The notes under the pieces were generated by a model that saw only the letters and a list, made by a program, of their open reading frames with translations, did no database searches and was not told the DNA's origin. From Acidimicrobiia bacterium (GTDB lineage Bacteria; Actinomycetota; Acidimicrobiia; Spongiisociales; ZC4RG35): 36,668 nucleotides of DNA. Location: the NCBI GenBank assembly GCA_029240695.1, contig JARDZU010000003.1, positions 1 through 36,668 on the forward strand. Reading direction: 5' to 3'. Below are positions 1 through 7,269 of the stretch, in pieces; the stretch's first letter is position 1; every line of letters begins with the position of its first letter. The translations under genes were made by a program, and so were the position numbers.

Positions 1-2
1 TG

Positions 3-275
3 AAGAGCGAGGATTCATTCGCTCCGGTGGTCAACGGCCTGATCCTCCCCGTCCTGCTCCTGTCGGGGATCCTCCTGCCCATGACGCTCGCCCCGGGCTG
101 GCTCCAAACCATGGCCGACGTGAATCCTTTGACCCACATCGTCGACGGGGTGAGGGCGATGTATCGCGGCGAGCTCGCATCGACCGACGCCTGGCTCGGC
201 GCCGTTCTCACCGTCGGCCTCTTGGTCGTCGGCGTCTTCTACGGGGGGCGGGTCTTCCGCAAGGAATCCGCCTGA
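3..275 (+). CDS. ABC-2 type transporter permease, C-terminal fragment
   Basis: The 5' end is cut by the window edge; the frame is open from base 3 to a TGA at 273-275. The visible part has a hydrophobic helix, then the stretch MADVNPLTHIVDGVRAMYRG, then a last membrane helix and a short basic tail. The pattern NPLTH..D..R is typical of the C-terminal end of DrrB/ABC-2 membrane subunits, which form the channel of ABC exporters for drugs, lipids or polysaccharides. The ATPase partner would lie upstream, outside the window. The substrate cannot be told from this piece. Confidence 0.8.
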   Translation, partial: KSEDSFAPVVNGLILPVLLLSGILLPMTLAPGWLQTMADVNPLTHIVDGVRAMYRGELASTDAWLGAVLTVGLLVVGVFYGGRVFRKESA

Positions 276-280
276 ATCTC

Positions 281-297
281 TCCCCCCGAAGGGGGGA
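281..297 (+). terminator. Short GC hairpin after the ABC permease
   Basis: A perfect 6-bp C/G stem with a GAA loop, extended by one T-A pair, lies 5 bases after the permease stop. No U-tract follows, so intrinsic termination is uncertain. Confidence 0.4.
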
Positions 298-329
298 ATA
301 CCGGTGCAGCAGAGAGGGGAGAACATTCA

Positions 330-360
330 GGTATCGGCCGGGGTTGGCTCGGCCGATACC
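330..360. promoter_or_regulatory. 11-bp perfect inverted repeat over the pfkA promoter
   Basis: GGTATCGGCCG (330-340) and its exact complement CGGCCGATACC (350-360) are separated by 9 bases. The right arm overlaps the proposed pfkA -10 hexamer TACCAT (357-362). This is the geometry of an operator for a dimeric repressor. It could instead act as a terminator hairpin for the upstream gene, but no T-run follows it. Confidence 0.5.
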
Positions 361-362
361 AT
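357..362 (+). promoter_or_regulatory. pfkA -10 box (leaderless)
   Basis: TACCAT fits the actinobacterial TANNNT consensus and is followed after 6 bases by the GTG start. No Shine-Dalgarno sequence is present, so the transcript probably begins at or next to the start codon. Confidence 0.5.
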
Positions 363-368
363 CACATC

Positions 369-1484
369 GTGGCGAGAAGCATCGGGATACTCACTGCCGG
401 CGGCGACAGCCCCGGTCTGAATGCCGCCATCAGGGCCGTGGGCAAGGCCGCCCAGCGTGCCTACGGGATGCACGTCATCGGCTTCTATGACGGTTTCCTG
501 GGCCTGATGCAGAACCGGTTCGTACGATTCGACTCCGATTCTCTGTCGGGAATCCTCACCAGGGGAGGCACCGTCCTTGGCACCAGTCGGGCCAAGGTCG
601 ACAAGATGGAGATGGGCGACGGCAGACGCATGGACATGCGGTCCCTGATGCGTGACGTCGTCGATCAACACGATCTCGAGGCCCTCGTGGTCCTGGGCGG
701 CGACGGCACGATGCGCAACGCTCTCAAGCTCGAAGACGTCGGCATAAAGGTCCTGGCCCTTCCCAAGACAATCGACAACGACGTCACCGGGACCGACGTC
801 ACTTTCGGCTTCGACACTGCGATGGGGATTGCCACTGAGGCCATCGACCGGTTGCATTCGACCGCTCACTCCCATCACCGAATCATCCTCGCCGAGGTAA
901 TGGGGCATGAGGTGGGGTGGCTGGCGCTGGGTGCTGGGCTCGCCGGTGGTGCCGATGTGATCCTCATCCCCGAGATCCCATACGACATCGAGGCCATTGC
1001 CTCGTCTATCCAGGCGAGGAAGGCGGCGGGCAGCGCCTTCTCCATCATTGCTGTGGCCGAGGGCGCATATTCCAGGGAGGACTCCCGCCTCCGGGCCTCA
1101 CTCCTGGCGGACATGGATAGCACCGAGGGGGAAGATCGACGCGCCGTCAAGGAGAGCCTGACGGCTCTCGCCAGATCAGCACGGACCGAGAAGCTCGCCG
1201 CCGCCCTCGAAGAGGTCACCGGGCTCGAGTCGAGGGTGACGATCCTCGGGCATGTTCAGCGCGGGGGCACACCCTCCCCAGCCGACCGTCTCCTCGCCAC
1301 GAGACTGGGCACGGCGACCGCTTCCTACATCGCCGATAGCGTGCACGGCGTACTGGTGGCGGCCAGAGGGCAATCGACCGAGGCGGTGCCTCTGAAGAAA
1401 ATCGCGGGGATCACCAAGTTCGTGCCCCTCGATCATCCTTGGGTGGCCTCCGCACGGAGCCTCGGCATCGTCCTGGGAGACTGA
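369..1484 (+). CDS. pfkA: 6-phosphofructokinase
   Basis: This is a 371-residue phosphofructokinase that phosphorylates fructose-6-phosphate at C1, the committed step of glycolysis. Visible motifs are the N-terminal [16 protein letters not shown] nucleotide loop, GGDGT at residues 110-114, PKTIDND at 132-138 (catalytic Asp), and [14 protein letters not shown] near the C-terminus. Family knowledge: Gly in GGDGT favours ATP over pyrophosphate, which needs Asp there, whereas Lys in PKTIDND is the residue seen in PPi-type and mixed-clade enzymes. The protein therefore looks like an ATP user from the mixed-substrate clade. The GTG start is chosen because it directly follows a -10 box and begins the family's N-terminus. 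mobA follows after 2 bases. Confidence 0.95.
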   Translation: MARSIGILTAGGDSPGLNAAIRAVGKAAQRAYGMHVIGFYDGFLGLMQNRFVRFDSDSLSGILTRGGTVLGTSRAKVDKMEMGDGRRMDMRSLMRDVVDQHDLEALVVLGGDGTMRNALKLEDVGIKVLALPKTIDNDVTGTDVTFGFDTAMGIATEAIDRLHSTAHSHHRIILAEVMGHEVGWLALGAGLAGGADVILIPEIPYDIEAIASSIQARKAAGSAFSIIAVAEGAYSREDSRLRASLLADMDSTEGEDRRAVKESLTALARSARTEKLAAALEEVTGLESRVTILGHVQRGGTPSPADRLLATRLGTATASYIADSVHGVLVAARGQSTEAVPLKKIAGITKFVPLDHPWVASARSLGIVLGD

Positions 1485-1486
1485 GA

Positions 1487-2053
1487 ATGACTCTGCTCGG
1501 CGCTGTCCTCGCCGGCGGCGCCAGTCGGCGCATGGGCACGGACAAGGCCGATGTCGAGATCTCAGGGTCCACCCTCCTCGACCGTGTGACGTCGGCCGTG
1601 GCCGAGGTCACGGACAGGGTGGTGGTCCTCGGTGGGCAGCGCGAGGGTTACGAGACCTGGCCCGACGAGGCACCCGGCTCCGGGCCCCTGGCCGGGTTGG
1701 CGACCGCCCTGAGCCGAATGACGGAGGACCGGGCCCTGGTGGTCGCAGTCGACAACGCATTCGTCCAGGCCGGAACCCTTGCTCATCTTGCATCCGTCGA
1801 GTCGGACCTGCCCGTGGTGCCGGTCGATCACAGCGGGGTGCGTCAGGTCACTTGTGCCGTATACCCGCGCCAGATCGCCGGTCAGGCGCTCGAGGAGGCG
1901 GAGTCGGGTGGTTCGGTCCAGACTTTGCTCGACCGTGTCTCCTTCCTACCGGTCACGCCCGAACAGTGGGAGGCGTGGGGCGAGGACGGCCGGAGCTGGT
2001 ACTCGGTGGACAGCTCTGAAGCCCTCGCCACCGGGATGCGCCGCTTCACCTGA
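1487..2053 (+). CDS. mobA: Molybdenum cofactor guanylyltransferase (MobA-like)
   Basis: A nucleotidyltransferase of about 188 residues that attaches a nucleotide to molybdopterin in the cytoplasm. The first residues MTLLGAVLAGGASRRMGTDK carry the LxGGxSxRMGxDK NTP-binding signature. PGSGPLAGLATAL matches the family's GPL.G...A motif. The ORF track begins further upstream at 1439, but the ATG at 1487 starts exactly at the family N-terminus and lies 2 bases after the pfkA stop. The usual C-D-x-P-F metal motif reads VAVDNAFV here, so the Asp is kept but the flanking residues differ. CTP-using relatives (MocA) cannot be excluded. It is a plausible cofactor supplier for the xanthine dehydrogenase encoded about 6 kb downstream. 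Confidence 0.82.
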   Translation: MTLLGAVLAGGASRRMGTDKADVEISGSTLLDRVTSAVAEVTDRVVVLGGQREGYETWPDEAPGSGPLAGLATALSRMTEDRALVVAVDNAFVQAGTLAHLASVESDLPVVPVDHSGVRQVTCAVYPRQIAGQALEEAESGGSVQTLLDRVSFLPVTPEQWEAWGEDGRSWYSVDSSEALATGMRRFT

Positions 2054-2060
2054 GCCTCGG

Positions 2061-3296
2061 TCAGAGTTCGGCCCGCTCCTCGAGGAAGCGTCTTTCTGTC
2101 TCGTTGGCGGTGAGCGAGAGGGCACGATCCAGTGCCTCACGCGCCTCTGTCTCCTCTCCCAATTCGCGCAGCATCTCGCTTCGGGCGAGATGAAAGGCGT
2201 GATACCCGTCGAGAGCTCCTGCCAGATCACCCAACGCGGCCAGGCCTTCGGTGGCGCCGAATGCCTCGAACACCGCGACCGCACGGTTGAGCCGGACCAC
2301 CGGTGCGGGGTGGATCGACGTCAGGCGGTCGTACAACTCGACGATATGGGCACGGTCGGTCGCATCTGTCGACGGCGCCATGGCGTGTTGTGCAGCTATC
2401 TCGGCCTGCAGCTGATAGGGCCCGGGTCGCCCGAGCCGCCGAGCACGTTCCAGTACGTCGAGGCCGGCGCCGATCGCTCCTGTGTCCCAGCGTGAGCGAT
2501 CCTGATCACGAAGCAGGACCAGTCGGCCCAACTCGTCGACCCGGGCATCACGACGGCTGTGCTGGAGCAGCATCAGGGCGTGGAGCCCGAGGACCTCTGG
2601 TTCGTCGGGCATCAGGTCTGATATCAACGAGGCCAGCCTGATGGCTGATTCGGCGAGGTCGGTCCTGACCAGGTCATCACCCGTCGTGGCGAAGTAACCC
2701 TCGTTGAACACGAGATACACGACGGCGAGCACCGCCGAGAGCCGGTCGCCCAGGTCGACGCCGGTGGGGACCCGGAACGGGATGCCGGCGTCCCGAATTT
2801 TCGATTTGGCCCTGACCAATCGCTGGGCCATGGTCGGCTCTGGGACGAGAAAGGCGTGAGCGATCTCGAGTGTGGTGAGCCCTCCGACGGTGCGCAGGGT
2901 CAGGGCGACCTGCTTGTCGGTCGCCAGCGACGGGTGACAACAGGCGAAGAGCATCTCGAGACGGTCGTCTCCGAGGGATAGGTCGGTCACGCCTTCGGGA
3001 GGGCTGTCACGGTCTGCCTTCTCGTAACCGGCCAGGATGGAGGTCTTCCTCACCAGCGTGGCCTGGCGGCGGATGCGGTCGATGCCCCGACGTTGGGCGA
3101 CCGCCGAAATCCAGCCGGGCGGATTGTCGGGGATTCCCTTCTCCGGCCAGCTGCGGAGCGCCTCGACAAGAGCATCCTGAACCGCTTCCTCGGCCAGGTC
3201 GATGTCGCGGAATCGAGTGGCCAGCCCGGAGAGGACCACGGCATACGACTCCCTGAACACCGCCTCGATGACATCCTTGTGGTCTACCGAGCTCAT
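2061..3296 (-). CDS. ECF42-type RNA polymerase sigma factor with C-terminal TPR-like domain
   Basis: A protein of 411 residues, about twice the size of a normal ECF sigma factor. Sigma region 2 is seen in [20 protein letters not shown] and [20 protein letters not shown]. Region 4 is seen in [22 protein letters not shown] followed by [11 protein letters not shown]. The rest is a helical, TPR-like extension with the typical LVFNEGY and [14 protein letters not shown] stretches. This is the ECF42 architecture, in which the C-terminal domain is thought to replace a classical anti-sigma factor. ECF42 genes usually neighbour DGPF/YCII genes, but none is adjacent here. The track starts at a TTG (3305); the ATG at 3296 is preferred because it begins the conserved N-terminus, although GGAGG sits very close to it. 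It is convergent with mobA. Confidence 0.88.
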   Translation of the reverse strand: MSSVDHKDVIEAVFRESYAVVLSGLATRFRDIDLAEEAVQDALVEALRSWPEKGIPDNPPGWISAVAQRRGIDRIRRQATLVRKTSILAGYEKADRDSPPEGVTDLSLGDDRLEMLFACCHPSLATDKQVALTLRTVGGLTTLEIAHAFLVPEPTMAQRLVRAKSKIRDAGIPFRVPTGVDLGDRLSAVLAVVYLVFNEGYFATTGDDLVRTDLAESAIRLASLISDLMPDEPEVLGLHALMLLQHSRRDARVDELGRLVLLRDQDRSRWDTGAIGAGLDVLERARRLGRPGPYQLQAEIAAQHAMAPSTDATDRAHIVELYDRLTSIHPAPVVRLNRAVAVFEAFGATEGLAALGDLAGALDGYHAFHLARSEMLRELGEETEAREALDRALSLTANETERRFLEERAEL

Positions 3297-3331
3297 CCCT
3301 CCCAAGTCTCGTCGCCAACATCACCCAGGAT

Positions 3332-3357
3332 GTCGAACACGACAACCCCGTGTCGAC
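3332..3357. repeat. Imperfect inverted repeat upstream of the sigma gene
   Basis: GTCGAACACG and CGTGTCGAC form an inverted repeat with one unpaired base, about 35 bases upstream of the sigma start. It is a weak candidate operator and may be chance. Confidence 0.25.
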
Positions 3358-3367
3358 TCCTACCCGC

Positions 3368-3416
3368 GAACCTGAGGTTCTGCGTCACGTATTTGTTACG
3401 GAGAGCCTCAGCTTCG
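3368..3416. repeat. 49-bp palindromic element, copy A
   Basis: The outer arms GAACCTGAGG and CCTCAGCTTCG are 10 bp with one mismatch. A degraded inner dyad sits between them. Length, arm spacing and the core ATTTGTTACG match copy B. It lies between the divergent sigma factor and gamma-carbonic anhydrase genes. Confidence 0.75.
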
Positions 3417-3437
3417 TCTCAGACAGGGCCCCCGGTT

Positions 3438-3486
3438 GAACCTGAGGCGGTTGGTAACGCATTTGTTACGTGCAACCTCAGGTTCG
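3438..3486. repeat. 49-bp palindromic element, copy B
   Basis: The outer arms GAACCTGAGG and CCTCAGGTTC pair perfectly (10 bp). The inner dyad GTAACG/TGTTAC pairs at 5 of 6 positions around a 4-base centre. It starts exactly 70 bp after copy A and ends 30 bases before the GTG of the gamma-carbonic anhydrase gene. Confidence 0.8.
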
Positions 3487-3501
3487 GGGCAGCAGAACCC
3501 C

Positions 3502-3507
3502 TATTCT
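3502..3507 (+). promoter_or_regulatory. -10 box of the gamma-carbonic anhydrase gene
   Basis: TATTCT is followed after 8 bases by the GTG start. The right arm of palindrome copy B lies where the -35 region should be. Confidence 0.5.
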
Positions 3508-3515
3508 CGCCAACC

Positions 3516-4040
3516 GTGCCACTCCACCTGCCCGAGCCGAAGATCGATCCTGGGGCTTTCGTGGCTCCGGGGGCCCACATCTACGGCGATGTGACCCTTC
3601 GACACGGGGTTTTCGTTCTCTTTGGGGTGGTGATTCGGGCGGAGCTCGATCGGGTCGAAGTCGGTGCAGAGACGAACATCCAGGACAACTCGGTCCTCCA
3701 CTGTGACGAAGACGTGCCGTGCGTGCTCGGGAGGCGGGTGACAGTCGGCCATGCAGCCGTCGTCCACGGTGCCCTGGTCGGGGACAGGTGTCTCATCGGG
3801 ATCGGCGCCAGGCTGCTCAACCGCTCACGTCTGGGCGAAGGCGCCTGGCTCGCCTCGGGCTCCGTCCTTACCGAAGGCAAGGACGTACCACCCTGGACCC
3901 TGGGGCTGGGCATCCCGGCGAAGCCGGTGCGGGAGCTGACCGAGGCAGAGATTCAGAGAGCCGACGAGGGCGTCGACCACTACCAGGAGCTCATGGAGAG
4001 GTACCGCGGGCACCTCGGAGCCGGATCAGGGACTGAATAG
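3516..4040 (+). CDS. Gamma-carbonic anhydrase family protein (left-handed beta-helix)
   Basis: A 174-residue protein of the YrdA/PaaY/CaiE type. Repeated hexapeptide turns (GAFVAPGAHIYGDVTL, GARLLNRSRLGEGAWL) form a left-handed beta-helix. NIQDNSVLHCD and VGHAAVVHGA supply the histidines expected at the zinc site shared between trimer subunits. Family members are reversible CO2 hydratases or thioesterase-like proteins, so the reaction is not certain. The ORF track runs from 3093, but the region before 3516 holds the palindromic repeats, and the GTG at 3516 begins at the family's usual N-terminus. It precedes purF by 32 bases. A role in CO2/bicarbonate supply for purine synthesis is conceivable but is inference. 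Confidence 0.88.
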   Translation: MPLHLPEPKIDPGAFVAPGAHIYGDVTLRHGVFVLFGVVIRAELDRVEVGAETNIQDNSVLHCDEDVPCVLGRRVTVGHAAVVHGALVGDRCLIGIGARLLNRSRLGEGAWLASGSVLTEGKDVPPWTLGLGIPAKPVRELTEAEIQRADEGVDHYQELMERYRGHLGAGSGTE

Positions 4041-4060
4041 GTCGACCGCCCGCCGCGCCC

Positions 4061-4066
4061 TACGAT
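4061..4066 (+). promoter_or_regulatory. purF -10 box (leaderless)
   Basis: TACGAT is followed by 6 bases and then the GTG start of purF. No Shine-Dalgarno sequence lies between them. Confidence 0.6.
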
Positions 4067-4072
4067 GAGACC

Positions 4073-5503
4073 GTGGCCAAGGAGGTAGCCGTCCCCCTCA
4101 CCAAAGGCCCCCGCGAGGCGTGTGGGGTCTTCGCCGCCTACACACCCCGGCAACGGGTCTCCAGCCTGATCTACTTCGGCCTCTACGGGCTTCAGCATCG
4201 GGGCCAGGAGTCAGCCGGCATTGCGACATCGAACGGGGAGACAGTCACGGTGTTCAAGGACTTGGGCCTCGTGTCCCAGGTCTTCGACGAGCCCGCGCTC
4301 GCCGGTCTGGACGGTCACCTGGGCATCGGACACACCCGATACTCGACGACCGGCTCCAACAATTGGGCCAACGCCCAGCCAGCACATCGACAGGTCGGTG
4401 CCACGAGCATCGCCCTCGGGCACAACGGGAACCTGACCAACACCCCCCAGCTGGCTGAGCGCCTCGGAATTCGGGGGGCGACGACCGACTCGGACCTCAT
4501 GGCCGAAGGCATCGCCCGGGCCATCGACGACGAGCGCTCCGACCAGCGTGGCCTCGAGATGGCGGTGATGGAGGTGGCCCCTACATGGGAGGGCGCCTTC
4601 TCACTCGTGATCATGGATCAGGGCCACGTCATTGGGTTGCGGGACCCCAACGGGTTCCGCCCTCTCTGCCTCGGCTCATTGCCCGACGGCGGATGGGTTC
4701 TGTCCTCGGAGACTGCCGCCCTCGATCTGGTGGGCGCGAGATTCGTCCGCGAGATCGCGGCCGGGGAGATGGTGGTGATCGACGCAGTCGGGGTGCACAG
4801 CTTCTACCCGTTCTCGGCCACAGACCCGACACTCTGTCTCTTCGAGTTCGTCTACTTCGCCCGGCCCGACAGCCAGATGTACGGGCGCGGGATCCACGCG
4901 GCGAGACGGCAGATGGGCGAGACATTGGCCGCCGAGCACCCGGCCGACGCCGACGTGGTCGTCCCGGTACCCGAGTCAGGGCTACCCGCTGCTCAGGGAT
5001 TCGCCGCCGCCAGCGGTATCCCTTACTCCGACGGCCTGGTGAAGAACCGCTACATCGGTCGCACCTTCATCGAGCCCAGCCAGAGCCTGCGTGATCGAGG
5101 GATCAGGCTCAAGCTGAACCCGATACCGGACAACCTCAGGGATAAGCGGGTGGTCCTGGTCGACGACTCGATCGTGCGCGGCTCGACAACCCGGAAGCTG
5201 GTCCACATGGTGCGCGACGCCGGAGCCACCGAAGTCCATCTCCGCGTGTCTTCCCCTCCTTACCGCTGGCCATGTTTCTACGGCATGGACACATCGGACC
5301 GGAGCACCCTGATCGCGGCGTCCCTCGAGGTCGACGAGATCAGAGAGCACATCGGGGCCGACTCCCTCGGTTACTTGTCATTGCAGGGCCTGCTCGATGC
5401 GACCGGAGTCGCCGACGCCGGGTTCTGCACGGCTTGTCTCTCCGGCAACTATCCGACCGAGGTCCCGGAGGCAGCAGACAAGTTCCAGCTCGAGCGCTCC
5501 TAA
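4073..5503 (+). CDS. purF: Amidophosphoribosyltransferase
   Basis: The first enzyme of de novo purine synthesis: it converts PRPP and glutamine to 5-phosphoribosylamine. Cys17 in REACGVFAAY is the N-terminal glutaminase nucleophile, so a 16-residue propeptide must be removed, as in the Bacillus-type enzyme. LQHRGQESAGIA and GHTRYSTTG are glutaminase motifs. VVLVDDSIVRGSTTR is the PRPP-binding loop. The cysteines in CLFEFVYFARP, RWPCFYGMD and FCTACLSGNYP match the four ligands of the structural 4Fe-4S cluster in oxygen-sensitive PurF. At 476 residues the length is normal. purM starts on the base after its stop codon, so the two are co-transcribed. Confidence 0.97.
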   Translation: MAKEVAVPLTKGPREACGVFAAYTPRQRVSSLIYFGLYGLQHRGQESAGIATSNGETVTVFKDLGLVSQVFDEPALAGLDGHLGIGHTRYSTTGSNNWANAQPAHRQVGATSIALGHNGNLTNTPQLAERLGIRGATTDSDLMAEGIARAIDDERSDQRGLEMAVMEVAPTWEGAFSLVIMDQGHVIGLRDPNGFRPLCLGSLPDGGWVLSSETAALDLVGARFVREIAAGEMVVIDAVGVHSFYPFSATDPTLCLFEFVYFARPDSQMYGRGIHAARRQMGETLAAEHPADADVVVPVPESGLPAAQGFAAASGIPYSDGLVKNRYIGRTFIEPSQSLRDRGIRLKLNPIPDNLRDKRVVLVDDSIVRGSTTRKLVHMVRDAGATEVHLRVSSPPYRWPCFYGMDTSDRSTLIAASLEVDEIREHIGADSLGYLSLQGLLDATGVADAGFCTACLSGNYPTEVPEAADKFQLERS

Positions 5504-6478
5504 ATGACCACCTACGGGGAGGCCGGGGTAGATCTGGAAGGCGCCCACCGGCACGTCGAGGCTATCGCCAATCCGGTAACCGCCACGTGGACCGAAAACG
5601 TCATCGGCAACTTCGGTGGCTTCGCGGCGGGCGTCACCATTCCCGCCGGCTACCGCGAGCCCGTGCTGATGATGTCGACCGACGGGGTGGGAACGAAGCT
5701 GGAGCTGGCGAGGAGGGCCGGTCGCTGGGATGGAGTGGGCCAGGATCTCGTTGCGATGTGTGTCGACGACCTCGCCGCGGTAGGGGCGAGACCCCTCGGA
5801 TTCGTCGACTACCTGGCCGTCGGCGCCCTCAACGCGACGCGCGACCGGGCCATCGTCGAATCGGTGGCTGCGGCATGTGCCATCGCCGGGTGCCCCTTGC
5901 TGGGCGGGGAGACCGCTGAGCACCCCGGAGTGATGGAGCCCGATGCCGTCGACCTGGCCGGCGCGGTCATGGGCATCGTGGAGCGTGGCCAGGAGTTGGG
6001 CCCGACCCTGGTGACCGAGGGTGACGTCGTCGTGGGTCTCACCTCACCCAACCTGCGGTCGAATGGGTTCTCACTCGTCAGGGCGCTGTTTGGCGACGAC
6101 ATCGAGTCCCAGGTCGACCGATTTCTCGAACCCTCGGTCATCTACTCACCGGATGTCCTGAGAGCAGTAGAGGGTGGCGGGGTTCGAGCCGCAGCGCACA
6201 TCACCGGCGGTGGGCTGGCCGGGAATCTGGCGAGGGTCCTCCCTCCCGGGATGGGCGCCCACGTGGATACCGGTGCCTGGGAGGTGCCGCCCGTCTTCGA
6301 GACCATTGCGTCACGTGGTGCCCCCGATGCCGAGATGTGGTCCACATTCAACATGGGGATCGGCTTCTGCCTGGTGGTGACTCCAGACGCCGCCGAATCT
6401 GTGATTTCGACTGTCTCCGCCCACGAAGGAAGGGTCATCGGCGAGATCGGCGTCGGTGAAGGAGTTGCGCTCGGGTGA
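5504..6478 (+). CDS. purM: Phosphoribosylformylglycinamidine cyclo-ligase (AIR synthetase)
   Basis: The fifth step of purine synthesis: ATP-dependent closure of the imidazole ring to give AIR. YGEAGVDLEGAH at the N-terminus, STDGVGTKLELA, DDLAAVGARPLGFVDYLAVG, LLGGETAEHPG and TSPNLRSNGFSLVR are hallmark PurM motifs. HITGGGLAGNLARVLP begins the C-terminal domain. At 324 residues it is slightly shorter than the usual 340-350, the shortfall being at the C-terminal end. The start ATG abuts the purF stop. Its own stop overlaps the next gene's GTG in GTGA, which implies translational coupling. Confidence 0.96.
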   Translation: MTTYGEAGVDLEGAHRHVEAIANPVTATWTENVIGNFGGFAAGVTIPAGYREPVLMMSTDGVGTKLELARRAGRWDGVGQDLVAMCVDDLAAVGARPLGFVDYLAVGALNATRDRAIVESVAAACAIAGCPLLGGETAEHPGVMEPDAVDLAGAVMGIVERGQELGPTLVTEGDVVVGLTSPNLRSNGFSLVRALFGDDIESQVDRFLEPSVIYSPDVLRAVEGGGVRAAAHITGGGLAGNLARVLPPGMGAHVDTGAWEVPPVFETIASRGAPDAEMWSTFNMGIGFCLVVTPDAAESVISTVSAHEGRVIGEIGVGEGVALG

Positions 6479-7269
6479 AATTCACCGGCGCCTCGGCGGT
6501 GGCACCCGCCGGACAGGGGATCTGGAAAGCAGACGTACAGCCGGACTGGGACATCTTCGGGATCGCGAACGGCGGCTATCTGATGGCCATCGCCGCTCGG
6601 GCGATGTCAGCCGCGGCTGGGGGCCGTCTTCCGGTGAGCGTCACCGCCCATTTCACGAGGCCGGTCGCGGCAGGCGCTGTCATGGTGACGGTGGACCCTG
6701 TGAAAGCGGGTCGCACTTTCTCCACCCTGCGGGCCACCTTGACCGCCGAATCCGATTCCATCTCGCTCCTGGGCAGTTTCGCCGAGCCACAATCCGGCGC
6801 CGTCGAGCCCCTCTATGCGGCAGCCGCTCCACCGGAGATGCCGCCACCAGAGGAGTGCATCCGCGCCGTTCCCTCGGTGGACGGGCCCCTTCCCCCACCG
6901 CTGATGGCCCAGTTCGAAGAGCGAATCCACCCCGAAGACGTCGGGCCGCTGCAAGGTGAGCCCAGCGGCACAGCCCAGATGCGAGGGTGGTTTCGACTCC
7001 ACGATGGTGAGCCGCTGGACGCCTTCACGCTGCTGCTCGCAGCCGACTCCTTCCCACCCGCGGTCTTCAACGCCGACCTTCCCCTCGCCTGGACCCCGAC
7101 CCTGGAGATGACCACCCAGATCCGCGGCGTACCCGTCCCGGGTTGGCTGAGGTGTCAGTTCTCGACGCGTTTCGTGACCGGCGGCCTGCTCGAGGAAGAC
7201 GGGGAGATATGGGACGAGGCCGGCCACCTCGTCGCCCTATCCCGTCAGTTAGCCCTCGTCCCCCGCTGA
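6475..7269 (+). CDS. TesB-like acyl-CoA thioesterase (double hotdog)
   Basis: A 264-residue protein resembling the TesB/acyl-CoA thioesterase II double-hotdog family, which hydrolyses acyl-CoA in the cytoplasm. The N-terminal hotdog is seen in WDIFGIANGGYLMAIAARAM followed by SVTAHFTRPV. The second half has the typical RGWFRLHDGEPLDAFTLLLA and SFPPAVFN, then WTPTLEMTTQIRG. The substrate is unknown. Translation is probably coupled to purM by the GTGA overlap, an odd partner for a purine gene. The 3' end overlaps the convergent adenine deaminase gene by 21 bp. Confidence 0.8.
   Translation: MKFTGASAVAPAGQGIWKADVQPDWDIFGIANGGYLMAIAARAMSAAAGGRLPVSVTAHFTRPVAAGAVMVTVDPVKAGRTFSTLRATLTAESDSISLLGSFAEPQSGAVEPLYAAAAPPEMPPPEECIRAVPSVDGPLPPPLMAQFEERIHPEDVGPLQGEPSGTAQMRGWFRLHDGEPLDAFTLLLAADSFPPAVFNADLPLAWTPTLEMTTQIRGVPVPGWLRCQFSTRFVTGGLLEEDGEIWDEAGHLVALSRQLALVPR

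Noticed and set aside
3368-3486. LexA/SOS box interpretation of the GAAC...GTTC sequences
   Set aside because: Actinobacterial LexA sites need GAAC and GTTC four bases apart. Here the spacing is five or eight, and the neighbouring genes are not SOS genes.
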